Source: Caldimicrobium sp964493015 (lineage in GTDB: Bacteria; Desulfobacterota; Thermodesulfobacteria; Thermodesulfobacteriales; Thermodesulfobacteriaceae). From it: a DNA stretch of 64,000 nt. Each line of letters starts with the position of its first letter. The stretch's first letter is position 1. Location: NCBI GenBank assembly GCA_964493015.1, contig CAZBLU010000003.1, forward strand, positions 9,574 through 73,573. The letters are read 5' to 3'. Below, one piece after another: positions 42,752-51,377 of this stretch. The notes under the pieces are model-generated. The model saw only the letters and a list, made by a program, of their open reading frames with translations. It was not told where the DNA came from and ran no database searches. Position numbers and translations under genes: made by a program.

Positions 42752-43576
42752 ATGGGTAGTTTTGAGCTCTTTTGGCTCCTTCCTTTCCTTTTGTTGATGC
42801 AACCCTTTTTGAGACAAAAATTCTTAGAAATGGCCCGCACCAAAATGATTGAAAAGATCGAGGCTAAAAGAGGCTCAAGGGTCATTTTGCTTGTGCATCG
42901 TCAAGAAACCATGAGCTTTTTTGGTTTTCCAATCATGCGCTATATTGATATCAATGATTCTGAGGAGGTAATTAGAGCCATACATCTTACCGATAAAGAT
43001 GTCCCTATTGATATAATTTTGCATACCCCAGGAGGGTTGGTCCTTGCCTCCCTACAAATTGCCTTAGCCATTAAGAAACACCCTGCCAAGGTTACAGCCT
43101 TTATACCCCATTATGCCATGAGTGGAGGAACACTTATCGCCCTTGCCTGTGATGAAATAGTGATGGATGAGCACGCAGTGCTTGGGCCTGTTGATCCCCA
43201 GATTGAGGGGTATCCTGCGGCCTCAATCTTGAGGTTATTAAAGAAGAAACCCATCGATAAGATTGATGATAAGACCCTTATCCTTGCTGATATAGCGGAG
43301 ATGGCCCTGCGCCAGATGAAAGAAAATCTACGCCTCATTTTAAACGATAAGTTTTCTGAAGAGGATTTGGAGAGACTAACGGAAATACTCTCCCAGGGTT
43401 ACTTTACTCACGATCACCCCATCACCTTCGAAGAGGCTAAAAAAATGGGGCTCCCTGTATCTAAGAATATGCCAGTGGAAATATATCAGCTTATGAAGTT
43501 ATTTCCTCAACCTACAAGAAGTGTGCCCTCTGTGGAATATCTACCTCTACCCAAAAAGAAAATTGGAGCAAAGTAG
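42752..43576 (+). CDS. SDH/Clp-fold membrane-anchored serine protease
   Basis: 274 residues. One N-terminal membrane helix (about 5-20), then a Clp/crotonase-type domain: IILHTPGGLVLASLQIA, nucleophile Ser124 in HYAMSGGTLIALACD, and DEHAVLGPVDPQIEGYPA. This is the SDH_protease (serine dehydrogenase proteinase) family, related to SppA and common in archaea and thermophiles. It lies 17 bases after the rhomboid gene with GAGGAGG-type signals upstream. Confidence 0.88.
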   Translation: MGSFELFWLLPFLLLMQPFLRQKFLEMARTKMIEKIEAKRGSRVILLVHRQETMSFFGFPIMRYIDINDSEEVIRAIHLTDKDVPIDIILHTPGGLVLASLQIALAIKKHPAKVTAFIPHYAMSGGTLIALACDEIVMDEHAVLGPVDPQIEGYPAASILRLLKKKPIDKIDDKTLILADIAEMALRQMKENLRLILNDKFSEEDLERLTEILSQGYFTHDHPITFEEAKKMGLPVSKNMPVEIYQLMKLFPQPTRSVPSVEYLPLPKKKIGAK

Positions 43577-44054
43577 ATTCATACCCTTAGATCTTAAGCT
43601 ATTTCCCTTTAGATTTGTTCTTCTCTTGAATCAAGACCTTAAAGTTGTCTCTCTAAAGATAAACCTCTATCTGGAAATCCATAAAGGCACTTTCACTTAT
43701 CCTAATCACTTAGAAGACTATGTCAAATATTTTATAAAGGAGATTTATATTTTTTTTCAGGGAAAAAGCCCCTATTTGGATCTTCCTCATAGCCTCTCCT
43801 TTTCAGGATTTTCTTGCGAGGTTTTAAAGGCCTTAAGAGAGATACCAAGGGGAGAGACTTTGAGCTATAAAACCTTGGCAGAGAGGTTGGGGCAGCCAAG
43901 GGCCCTTAGAGCTGTTGGCCAGATCTTAGCTAAAAATCCTCTGCCGCTTATCTATCCCTGTCACCGCGTTGTATCGCAAAAAGGCCTTGGCGGCTACTCT
44001 CAAGGAGTCCTCATAAAAAGGCTCCTACTTTACTTAGAGAGAAGTATCTTTTGA
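43563..44054 (+). CDS. ogt: Methylated-DNA--protein-cysteine methyltransferase
   Basis: About 163 residues. The acceptor motif IYPCHRVVSQKGLGGYS is intact, as is the recognition helix region (SYKTLAERLGQPRALRAVGQIL). It removes alkyl groups from O6-guanine by suicidal transfer to the Cys. The start is unclear: TTG at 43563 and GTG at 43521 are both in frame, inside the end of the protease gene, with no good ribosome site. The N-terminal domain is short and diverged. Its stop codon lies within an inverted repeat. Confidence 0.9.
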   Translation: MEQSRFIPLDLKLFPFRFVLLLNQDLKVVSLKINLYLEIHKGTFTYPNHLEDYVKYFIKEIYIFFQGKSPYLDLPHSLSFSGFSCEVLKALREIPRGETLSYKTLAERLGQPRALRAVGQILAKNPLPLIYPCHRVVSQKGLGGYSQGVLIKRLLLYLERSIF

Positions 44055-44080
44055 CAGGTTACCTGTCAAAAAAATGACAG
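44049..44080. promoter_or_regulatory. Alternating inverted half-sites TGACAG/CTGTCA/TGACAG
   Basis: A perfect palindrome TTGACAGGTTACCTGTCAA is followed by a third half-site; CTGTCA can pair with the TGACAG on either side (44052-44057 or 44075-44080). The run could be a protein operator with repeated half-sites or two exclusive RNA hairpins acting as a terminator/antiterminator pair. It overlaps the ogt stop and lies about 170 bases ahead of fliL. The following 170 bases hold no gene or clear promoter that I can see. Confidence 0.5.
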
Positions 44081-44251
44081 AAAAAAAGTAATTCTGGCTG
44101 TACTTTCAGGAGTAAATAAGAGGAATGTGTCTGACGCTGTGAAAGGCTTGTCTAAGGTCTAATCCAAACTTGTTAATTAGAAGAGGGTATGTGGTTATGT
44201 AGGTATGATTTTTGAAAATAAAATATAGAAATTTGCTGTGGGAGGAGAAGG

Positions 44252-44734
44252 ATGGCAGAGGAGATTAAGGAAGAAAAGGGGAAGGGAGGAGGAAAGAAGA
44301 AGTTGTTTATTCTGATTGTTCTTGCTTTTTTAGTTATTACCATTGCTGGTGCTGGTGTTTTTCTTTTTCTTGGGAAAAAGGGAGAAGAGGGTGTAGAGAA
44401 GGAAAAGTCAAAAAAGGCAAAGAAGAGCGAGGCCACAGTTTTTATTGACTTTGATCCCATTATTGTAAACCTTCTTGATCCCACTGGAAGGAGATATTTG
44501 CAAGTTAGGCTTAGTCTTGAGGTGGTAGATAAAAAGGCAGAAGAGGAGATCAAGAAAAAGGAACCAAAAATAAAAGACAGTATTTTAGGGATATTAAGCG
44601 GAAAAACTGTTGATGAGGTAATTGTGCCTGATGCCAAAGAGAGAATCAAGGGAGAGATCTTAAAAAAGATTAAGGAGGATATAGGAGAAGATTTAGTGTT
44701 AAACGTTTATATTACGCAATTTATTGTGGAGTAG
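44252..44734 (+). CDS. fliL: Flagellar basal-body protein FliL
   Basis: 160 residues: Lys-rich cytoplasmic tail, one membrane helix (about 18-40), and a periplasmic domain with IDFDPIIVNLLDPTGRRYLQVRLSLEV split across its conserved strand, ending in LVLNVYITQFIVE. FliL rings surround the stator and modulate torque. GGGAGGAG lies before the ATG. It is first in the 22-gene flagellar/chemotaxis operon. Confidence 0.93.
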   Translation: MAEEIKEEKGKGGGKKKLFILIVLAFLVITIAGAGVFLFLGKKGEEGVEKEKSKKAKKSEATVFIDFDPIIVNLLDPTGRRYLQVRLSLEVVDKKAEEEIKKKEPKIKDSILGILSGKTVDEVIVPDAKERIKGEILKKIKEDIGEDLVLNVYITQFIVE

Positions 44735-44739
44735 TATCT

Positions 44740-45726
44740 ATGGAGAAAATTCTCTCCCAAGAAGAGATTGATGCCCTGCTATCTGGGTTAGAAAGCGGTA
44801 AAATTGATGTCACCCCTGAAGCTAAGGAAGAGGGCCAGGTTAGGCCCTTTGATTTTAAGAACTTTGCCATTTCCACCAGGTTAAAAATTCCTGGAATTGA
44901 TGTTATAAGTGACCATCTCGCTCGCTCTTTGAGATTAGGGTTTTCTACTCTTTTAAGAGAGATGGTGGAGCTTAGCAATGTGCCAACTCAGATGGAGCGT
45001 TTCAAGGATTTTATGAATAAAATACCTGTGCCTACCTCTATACACATTTTTAAATTAGAGCCTCTAAAGGGAAATGCCCTTTTGATTATTGATGCCCCTT
45101 TGGTTTTTGTCTTTGTGGAGAGATTTTTGGGAGGTGGGGAAAGAAAGATTGTAAAGGTTGAGGGTAGGGAATTTACCCCTATTGAGCAGAGATTGATTAA
45201 AAAAGTTGTAGATATGATCTTTCTTGAACTGGAAAAGGCCTGGCGAAATATCTACCCTGTAAAACCGAAATATGTGAGGGGTGAGGTAAATCCCCAATTT
45301 GCCAGAGTATTGCAACCAGAGGAGACGGTCTTGGTTACAGGTTTTAATGTAGATCTTGAATTTGTGAGTGGGAAAATCCTCTTTTGTTATCCTCTCAGTG
45401 CCTTTCAACCTATAAAAGAAAAACTGTATTCTCCCTATCAGATCGAAGAGGTTATTGACTCTAAATGGAAAAGGGCCATAGAGAAATCAATCTTTGATAG
45501 CCAGATTCTTATAAGGGCTATCTTAGGTAAGGGGCAGATCACCATTGGAGAGCTCATCCATTTAGAAAAAGGTGATGTTCTTTTACTTGATAAAAAGGTT
45601 GACGAGCCAGTGGAAATCTGGATAGATGATACCTTGAAGATGTTGGGAAGATTGGGAGTTTATAAAAAACATTACGCAGTGCAAGTGGAACGATTTTTAA
45701 TTCAGAAAGAAAATGGAGGAGGTTAA
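44740..45726 (+). CDS. fliM: Flagellar motor switch protein FliM
   Basis: 328 residues. The N-terminal CheY-binding peptide is present (ILSQEEIDALLSGLESG). The middle CheC-like domain (about 40-230) includes VFVFVERFLGGG, and the C-terminal SpoA domain (about 250-325) forms the C-ring contact with FliN. It receives phospho-CheY and reverses rotation. The start codon follows fliL by 5 bases and the end overlaps fliN by 14. Confidence 0.96.
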   Translation: MEKILSQEEIDALLSGLESGKIDVTPEAKEEGQVRPFDFKNFAISTRLKIPGIDVISDHLARSLRLGFSTLLREMVELSNVPTQMERFKDFMNKIPVPTSIHIFKLEPLKGNALLIIDAPLVFVFVERFLGGGERKIVKVEGREFTPIEQRLIKKVVDMIFLELEKAWRNIYPVKPKYVRGEVNPQFARVLQPEETVLVTGFNVDLEFVSGKILFCYPLSAFQPIKEKLYSPYQIEEVIDSKWKRAIEKSIFDSQILIRAILGKGQITIGELIHLEKGDVLLLDKKVDEPVEIWIDDTLKMLGRLGVYKKHYAVQVERFLIQKENGGG

Positions 45727-46207
45727 GATGACCGATGAGAGGCAGAATAAAGAAGAGGTTTTAAGTCCTGATGAGCTTATGGCCATGTGGGAATCAGCCC
45801 TTAAAGAAGCCCAGTCTTCCCAGGAGGCATCAAGTGTTGGATCTTTTCCTGAGGTAAATATCTACACAGAAAAGACTGAGAGCAAAGAGGAAACTCAGGC
45901 AGTCCATTTACAAGAACTAACTCCTTCTAAAGAGGCAAGTCCCTATCCCGAGCTTGATTTCATCTTAGATATTCCCTTAGAGATTTCTGTAGAGATCGGG
46001 AGAACTAAGATGTTAATTAGGGATTTACTTAAATTGAACCAAGGGGCCATTATAGAGCTTGAAAAATTTGCTGGAGAGCCTGTGGAAGTCTTTGTAAACG
46101 GAAAACTTATGGCTAAAGGAGAGGTAGTGGTAGTCAATGACCGCTTTGGTGTAAGAATTACTGAGATTATTAGCACTCAAGATAGAATTAAAAGATTGGG
46201 GTCATAA
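45713..46207 (+). CDS. fliN: Flagellar motor switch protein FliN
   Basis: 164 residues. An acidic, variable N-terminal extension (1-80) precedes a canonical SpoA domain: ILDIPLEISVEIGRTKMLIRD, LNQGAIIELEKFAGEPVEVF and VNDRFGVRITEII. The likely start is the ATG at 45728 after GGAGG, rather than the one inside fliM. FliN forms the lower C-ring and docks the export apparatus. Confidence 0.96.
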   Translation: MEEVKMTDERQNKEEVLSPDELMAMWESALKEAQSSQEASSVGSFPEVNIYTEKTESKEETQAVHLQELTPSKEASPYPELDFILDIPLEISVEIGRTKMLIRDLLKLNQGAIIELEKFAGEPVEVFVNGKLMAKGEVVVVNDRFGVRITEIISTQDRIKRLGS

Positions 46208-46211
46208 GGCT

Positions 46212-46463
46212 ATGGAATGGCTTAATTATCTCCAAGGCCTTGGGATTTTACTTCTCATTTTGAGTGTCCTTCCTTTGCTTTCTTACTTGTATAAAAAATA
46301 TCAGACTAAGCTACCAAGTGCTTCTCAGATAAAAATTCTTGAAATAAAACCAATTGCTTATAAGGCACAACTTTTGCTTGTGGAAATTGAGGGAAAAAGA
46401 TTCCTCATAGGTCTTTCAGATAAGGGATTTAGCTTTCTGGGAGAGTTAAAAAATGATGCCTAA
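46212..46463 (+). CDS. fliO: Flagellar biosynthesis protein FliO
   Basis: 83 residues: one membrane helix (about 8-26) then a small cytoplasmic domain, ILEIKPIAYKAQLLLVEIEG followed by KRFLIGLSDKGFSFL. The pattern and position between fliN and fliP identify FliO, which stabilises FliP during assembly. FliO is poorly conserved, so context carries much of the weight. Overlaps fliP by 11 bases. Confidence 0.85.
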   Translation: MEWLNYLQGLGILLLILSVLPLLSYLYKKYQTKLPSASQIKILEIKPIAYKAQLLLVEIEGKRFLIGLSDKGFSFLGELKNDA

Positions 46464-47151
46464 CCTAATGGCCTTAGCTCTTCCTACCGTCAAAATCTCT
46501 GTTGAATCTGCACAAAATCCAGCTCAGTTTAGTATCTTCTTGCAGGTTTTACTTCTGTTGACCATCCTCTCTATTGCGCCGGCCTTACTTCTCATGCTTA
46601 CTTCCTTTACCAGACTTGTGGTTGTTTTTTCCATCCTGAGACATGCCCTTGGTCTACAACAAACTCCACCCAATCAAGTCCTCATCTCTCTTTCCCTTTT
46701 CCTTACTTTTTTTATCATGAGCCCAGTTTTTAAGGTAACCTATGAAAATGCTCTTCAACCCTATTTGAAGGGGGAAATTGATGAAAAGATGCTTTTTGAA
46801 AGAGCAAGTAAACCCTTTAAGGATTTTATGCTTAAAAACACTCGGGAAAAGGATCTTGCCCTCTTTATTAAGCTTAAAGGAGAAGAAAGGCCAAGAAATA
46901 AAGAGGAAGTCTCGCTTCTTACCCTCATCCCCGCCTTTATGATCAGTGAATTAAAAACAGCCTTTCAAATTGGCTTTCTCCTCTATATACCCTTTTTGGT
47001 GATTGATATTGTGGTTTCCAGCGTGCTCATCTCTATGGGAGTGCTCATGCTTCCCCCCATGATGATCTCCCTGCCCCTTAAACTCCTACTTTTTGTCTTG
47101 GTTGATGGGTGGAACCTGCTTATCATGTCTCTGGTAAAAAGTTTTTATTAG
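46453..47151 (+). CDS. fliP: Flagellar export gate protein FliP
   Basis: 232 residues with four membrane helices. MLTSFTRLVVVFSILRHALG and QTPPNQVLISLSLFLTFF are the family signature, and LLTLIPAFMISELKTAFQIGF the second. Five FliP subunits form the core of the type III export channel. Two adjacent ATGs (46453, 46456) could start it. fliQ follows by 9 bases. Confidence 0.97.
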   Translation: MMPNLMALALPTVKISVESAQNPAQFSIFLQVLLLLTILSIAPALLLMLTSFTRLVVVFSILRHALGLQQTPPNQVLISLSLFLTFFIMSPVFKVTYENALQPYLKGEIDEKMLFERASKPFKDFMLKNTREKDLALFIKLKGEERPRNKEEVSLLTLIPAFMISELKTAFQIGFLLYIPFLVIDIVVSSVLISMGVLMLPPMMISLPLKLLLFVLVDGWNLLIMSLVKSFY

Positions 47152-47160
47152 GGAGGCCCT

Positions 47161-47430
47161 ATGACAGACACAACTGTAATAACCTTGGCTAAAGAGGCAA
47201 TCAAATTGAGCCTTTTATTGGCAGCACCTCTTCTCATTACAGCCTTAGTTGTAGGTCTTGCTATAAGTATCTTTCAGGCTGTTACGCAAATTCAAGAAAT
47301 GACCCTCACTTTTGTGCCCAAAATCTTAGCCATGGTCTTGGTTGTCTTTTTGACCCTCCCCTGGTTTCTTAAAAAATTAACCACTTTTACGGAAAATCTT
47401 ATCCTAAATATTCCAGGTCTCCTCAAATGA
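47161..47430 (+). CDS. fliQ: Flagellar export gate protein FliQ
   Basis: 89 residues with two membrane helices forming a hairpin. LLAAPLLITALVVGLAISIF and QAVTQIQEMTLTFVPKI are diagnostic. FliQ completes the FliP-FliR helical gate. GGGAGG lies before the ATG, and the gene overlaps fliR by 4 bases. Confidence 0.97.
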   Translation: MTDTTVITLAKEAIKLSLLLAAPLLITALVVGLAISIFQAVTQIQEMTLTFVPKILAMVLVVFLTLPWFLKKLTTFTENLILNIPGLLK

Positions 47431-48203
47431 CTAACGAGTGGCTCCTCTTCCTTCAAAGAGAGTTAATTGTGTTCTTTTTTGTCTTTCTTAGATGCCTACT
47501 TTTATTCTTCCTTTTTCCCCTTTTTGCTGGAAATTTCTTTCCAAACAAGTTAAAAATTCTCATCTCCTTAGTTTTAGCCCTTTCTCTTACCCCTTTCCTT
47601 AGTGGAAAGGTGAGAGTCCCTAATGATCTTGTGGCCTTAATCCCTATATTTTTCTCAGATTTTTTACTCTTTTTTCTTATTTCTCTCTTTTTTCGCTTTC
47701 TCATAGCAGGATTGCAGCTTGGTGGGGAATTGGTGGGGTTACAGATGGGTTTTGGTATCTCTCAGACCTTCGATCCCTCAAGTGGGGTTAGCATGCCTAT
47801 TCTTGCACAGTTTCTCTATTTAGTCTTTATCCTCTTTTTTCTAAGCCTTGACCTGCACCATCATCTGCTCTTTTTTCTTGTGAGGTCCTTTTCTGAGCTT
47901 CCTCCTGGTGCCTTAGTAAAAGAATCTAAAATCTTTAGCTATCTTCTTAAAAAAAGTGGTCTTATCTTTGACATTGCTGTCAAAGTTTTGGCACCACTTA
48001 TGGTCTTCATGTTACTTGTAAACATTGTTTTGGCCATTATTGGAAGACTTTTACCCCAGATAAATATCCTCTTTGTTAGTTTTCCTCTCACCCTTGGTCT
48101 TGGGCTTTTTTTCTTTGGCTTAGTTCTTTTTCTGCTTCCCAGGATATTTACTACCAATTTAAATCAATTTAGCCAATTTTTGCAGGTATTATTAAGGTTT
48201 TGA
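47427..48203 (+). CDS. fliR: Flagellar export gate protein FliR
   Basis: 258 residues, about six membrane helices, very rich in Phe and Leu. LGGELVGLQMGFGISQTFDP is the conserved central loop; the closing helices contain VLAPLMVFMLLVNIVLAIIG, which resembles the FlhB/FliR shared fold. It caps the FliP pentamer. It starts in an ATGA overlap with fliQ. Confidence 0.95.
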   Translation: MTNEWLLFLQRELIVFFFVFLRCLLLFFLFPLFAGNFFPNKLKILISLVLALSLTPFLSGKVRVPNDLVALIPIFFSDFLLFFLISLFFRFLIAGLQLGGELVGLQMGFGISQTFDPSSGVSMPILAQFLYLVFILFFLSLDLHHHLLFFLVRSFSELPPGALVKESKIFSYLLKKSGLIFDIAVKVLAPLMVFMLLVNIVLAIIGRLLPQINILFVSFPLTLGLGLFFFGLVLFLLPRIFTTNLNQFSQFLQVLLRF

Positions 48204-48211
48204 GGTAGCCT

Positions 48212-49285
48212 ATGCCTGAAGAACAGGCTCAGGAACGCACAGAAGAGGCAACGCCTCGGCGAAGGGAAGAGGCGCGGAAAAGAGGACAAATTGTCAAAAG
48301 TAGAGAGCTTTCCTCAGTAGCCGTCCTTTCTACAGGCTTTTTCTCCCTTGTAATCCTGAGTGTCTTCTTTTTTCAGCAGTATATTCTCATAACCAAAATT
48401 AGTTTCTCCCTTTTTTCAGCAGATCTTACGGAGCTTTCTTATTTTATGTCCTTTTTTAAAGGAATAACCTATTCCCTCTTAAAATTTTTGTTACCCTATT
48501 TTGTCCTCCTAACTCTAAGTGCCTTAATTATTTACCTCCTTCAAACAGGGGGAGGCGTCATAGCCAGTGAGGCGATTGGTCTAAAATTAGAACGCATAAA
48601 CCCTGTAGAGGGTTTTAAGAGGCTTTTTTCTCTTACATCTCTATTTGAATTAGTTAAATCACTGCTTAAACTCACCATTATTCTTGGTATTTCCTATTGG
48701 ATTATAAGTCAAAATCTTGACAGAATTTTAAAACTTCTCGGCCAGGAGACCTCCTATTTGTTATTAGTGACCCATCAACTTTTCAAGGATTTACTTACAA
48801 AGCTCCTCTTTGTTCTTGCCTTTCTTGCTATCCTTGATTGGCTCTATGCTCGCTGGGATCTTGAAAGGAAGCTAAGGATGACTCGTCAGGAGCTTAAAGA
48901 GGAGCTCAAACAGACAGAGGGAGATCCCTGGGTCAAGGCCAAGATCAGGCAAAAGCAAAGAGAGATAGCCCGTCAGAGGATGCTTGCCGAGGTGCCTAAG
49001 GCAGATGTGGTGATCACTAACCCAGAGCACTATGCTATTGCCCTTAAATATGAGGTAGGTAAAATGCCAGCTCCCCAGGTAGTGGCCAAGGGAGTGGATT
49101 ATTTAGCTCAGAAAATTAAAGAGATAGCCCAAAAACATAGAGTGCCCATCTATGAAGATCCTCCTCTGGCACAAATTTTGTATAAAAAAACTAAGGTTGG
49201 AGAATATATTCCTAAGGAGCTATATGAGGCGGTGGCTAAGGTGTTGGCCTACATTTATAAATTCAAAAAAGCAAGGAATAGCTAA
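48212..49285 (+). CDS. flhB: Flagellar export switch protein FlhB (NPEH variant)
   Basis: 357 residues. N-terminal RTEEATPRRREEARKRGQI and four membrane helices, then the cytoplasmic autocleavage domain. The canonical cleavage motif NPTH is here NPEH (Asn270-Pro271-Glu272-His273). Asn and Pro, which take part in the cleavage chemistry, are kept. FlhB switches export from rod/hook to filament substrates. The tail beyond NPEH is otherwise typical (VVAKGVDYLAQKIKEIA, IPIYED-like PIYEDPPLAQ). Confidence 0.95.
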   Translation: MPEEQAQERTEEATPRRREEARKRGQIVKSRELSSVAVLSTGFFSLVILSVFFFQQYILITKISFSLFSADLTELSYFMSFFKGITYSLLKFLLPYFVLLTLSALIIYLLQTGGGVIASEAIGLKLERINPVEGFKRLFSLTSLFELVKSLLKLTIILGISYWIISQNLDRILKLLGQETSYLLLVTHQLFKDLLTKLLFVLAFLAILDWLYARWDLERKLRMTRQELKEELKQTEGDPWVKAKIRQKQREIARQRMLAEVPKADVVITNPEHYAIALKYEVGKMPAPQVVAKGVDYLAQKIKEIAQKHRVPIYEDPPLAQILYKKTKVGEYIPKELYEAVAKVLAYIYKFKKARNS

Positions 49286-49306
49286 TTTTGAGCTAAAGTT
49301 CTATTT

Positions 49307-51373
49307 ATGGAACGGGTGTTAACTTTAAGAAAATTACTTGATTTTTATAGTGTTTCAGCTGTTTTAGGGATCATTCTCCTCTTTACCCTTATTATATTCC
49401 CCCTCCCGAGGATTTTAATAGATCTTGCTTTGTCCCTCAATTTCTCAGTAGGTTTACTCATACTGGTCATGGCCATGCAGGTAAATAAACCTCTTGATTT
49501 TACAGCCTTTCCTTCTCTTCTTTTGATTACCACCCTTTTTAGGCTCACCATGAATATTGCCACTACTCGAGTTATCTTACTTAGGGGTCATGAAGGAATA
49601 GATGCTGCTGGCCATTTGATTAAGAGTTTTGGTGAGTTTGTGGTGGGTGGAAATTTTGTGGTGGGTTTCATTGTCTTTCTAATATTGGTTTTGATTAATT
49701 TTGTGGTCATAACCAAAGGTGCTGGAAGGATTGCTGAAGTTGCCGCAAGGTTCACCTTAGATGCTATGCCAGGGAAACAAATGGCCATAGATGCCGATCT
49801 CAATGCTGGGTTGATTGATGAAAAAGAGGCAAGAAGGCGGAGAGAGGAGATAGCTAAAGAGGCAGAATTTTATGGGGCTATGGATGGTGCCTCTAAATTT
49901 ATTCGAGGGGAGGCTATAGCTGGTCTTATCATTACGGTAATAAACATTATTGGGGGGATTCTTATTGGCACCTTGCAGAAGGGACTTGATCTATCTACCT
50001 CTGCCAAGACATATACCATTCTAACCATTGGTGATGGTCTTGTTTCTCAGCTTCCTGCCATAATAGTTTCTACCTCAGCAGGTATTATTGTTAGCAGGGC
50101 TGCAGCAGAGTCAGGCATGGGACGAGATATAGCCAAACAATTTGCCTTAAGGCCTGAAGCCCTCTTTCTGGCAAGTGGGGCTGTCTTTGCCCTTGGTTTG
50201 ATTCCAGGCCTTCCCTTTTTTCCCTTTTTGGTCTTTTCCCTTTTGCTATTTGCCCTGGGAGCCCTTTCTTATAAAAATCTCCAGAGAGAGGAGCTAAAGC
50301 CTTTAGAAGAGGCTCTACCTCCTGCCCCTCCTGAAGTAGAGGAGGTAAGACCTGTTGAGCTGTTAGCTGTAGAGTTGGGCTATGCTTTGATATATCTTGC
50401 TGACGAGTCAAGAGGGGGAGATCTGCTTGAGCGTATTAAGGGTTTGAGGAAACAAATAGCTCAGGAGATGGGCTTTATTGTGCCCTCCGTGCATGTGCGA
50501 GACAACTTGACACTAAAACCAGGGGAGTATCAGATCCTTATCAAAGGAGTGGAGGTTGCCAGAGGTGATCTCCTTCCCAATTATTATCTTGCTCTGCCAC
50601 CCTATCCTGATGCCTTAGCCCCTGAAGGGGCCATACCTACAGTTGAGCCAACCTTTGGTATGAAGGCCTATTTTGTCTCTGAAGAATTAAGAGAAACAGC
50701 GGAAATGGCAGGGTTCACTGTAGTGAGCCTCTCTACTGTTATAACTACCCACCTATCTGAAGTAATCAAGAGTTATGCCGATGAGTTGCTCACTAAACAA
50801 GAGGTTCAAAAGATCATTGATACCATGAATAAATATTATCCCAAACTCGTAGAGGAGACCCTAAATACGGTAAATCTGAGCACCATCCAAAAGGTTTTGC
50901 AAAATTTGGTTAGGGAAGGGGTTCCCTTAAAGGATATGGTTACTATTTTTGAGACATTAAGTGATTATGGGGCTAATATAAAGGATCCAGATATATTAAC
51001 GGAGTATGTTCGTCAGAGGATGGGAAGAATGTTAGTTAAGCCCCATTTAGTGGATGGTAGGCTTCCCTGTATCCTTTTAGGGGAAGATATTGAAGAGATT
51101 TTGAGAAAGAGTCTGCAAAGGACTGAGCAAGGTATTTTTTTAATGATAGATCCTAAAATAGGCTCTAAAATTGTAACTGCCCTCTCTCAGGCTGTGGAAA
51201 GGATAGCGCAAAAAAACATAATTCCTGTTATTTTAACGGGGCCCACAGTGAGGAGACATCTGAGAAAACTAATAGAGAGAACCTTGAAGCATGTCAGTGT
51301 TTTATCTCAGGCAGAGATTCCTGGAGAGACGCAGGTGGAGATCTTAGAGGTGGTAAGACTTGTAAGGGAATAG
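49307..51373 (+). CDS. flhA: Flagellar export protein FlhA
   Basis: 688 residues. Eight N-terminal membrane helices, the FHIPEP signature RFTLDAMPGKQMAIDADLNA, and a large cytoplasmic domain (about 345-688) that forms the nonameric chaperone-docking ring. Motifs such as VPSVHVRDNLTLKPGEY and LPCILLGEDIEE fit the C-terminal subdomains. Full length. It lies between flhB and flhF, a standard order. Confidence 0.97.
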   Translation: MERVLTLRKLLDFYSVSAVLGIILLFTLIIFPLPRILIDLALSLNFSVGLLILVMAMQVNKPLDFTAFPSLLLITTLFRLTMNIATTRVILLRGHEGIDAAGHLIKSFGEFVVGGNFVVGFIVFLILVLINFVVITKGAGRIAEVAARFTLDAMPGKQMAIDADLNAGLIDEKEARRRREEIAKEAEFYGAMDGASKFIRGEAIAGLIITVINIIGGILIGTLQKGLDLSTSAKTYTILTIGDGLVSQLPAIIVSTSAGIIVSRAAAESGMGRDIAKQFALRPEALFLASGAVFALGLIPGLPFFPFLVFSLLLFALGALSYKNLQREELKPLEEALPPAPPEVEEVRPVELLAVELGYALIYLADESRGGDLLERIKGLRKQIAQEMGFIVPSVHVRDNLTLKPGEYQILIKGVEVARGDLLPNYYLALPPYPDALAPEGAIPTVEPTFGMKAYFVSEELRETAEMAGFTVVSLSTVITTHLSEVIKSYADELLTKQEVQKIIDTMNKYYPKLVEETLNTVNLSTIQKVLQNLVREGVPLKDMVTIFETLSDYGANIKDPDILTEYVRQRMGRMLVKPHLVDGRLPCILLGEDIEEILRKSLQRTEQGIFLMIDPKIGSKIVTALSQAVERIAQKNIIPVILTGPTVRRHLRKLIERTLKHVSVLSQAEIPGETQVEILEVVRLVRE

Positions 51374-51377
51374 AGGG

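Noticed and set aside
44049..44071. Simple intrinsic terminator after ogt
   Set aside because: The stem is followed by A residues rather than T on the plus strand, and a third half-site allows another pairing, so a plain plus-strand terminator is not supported.
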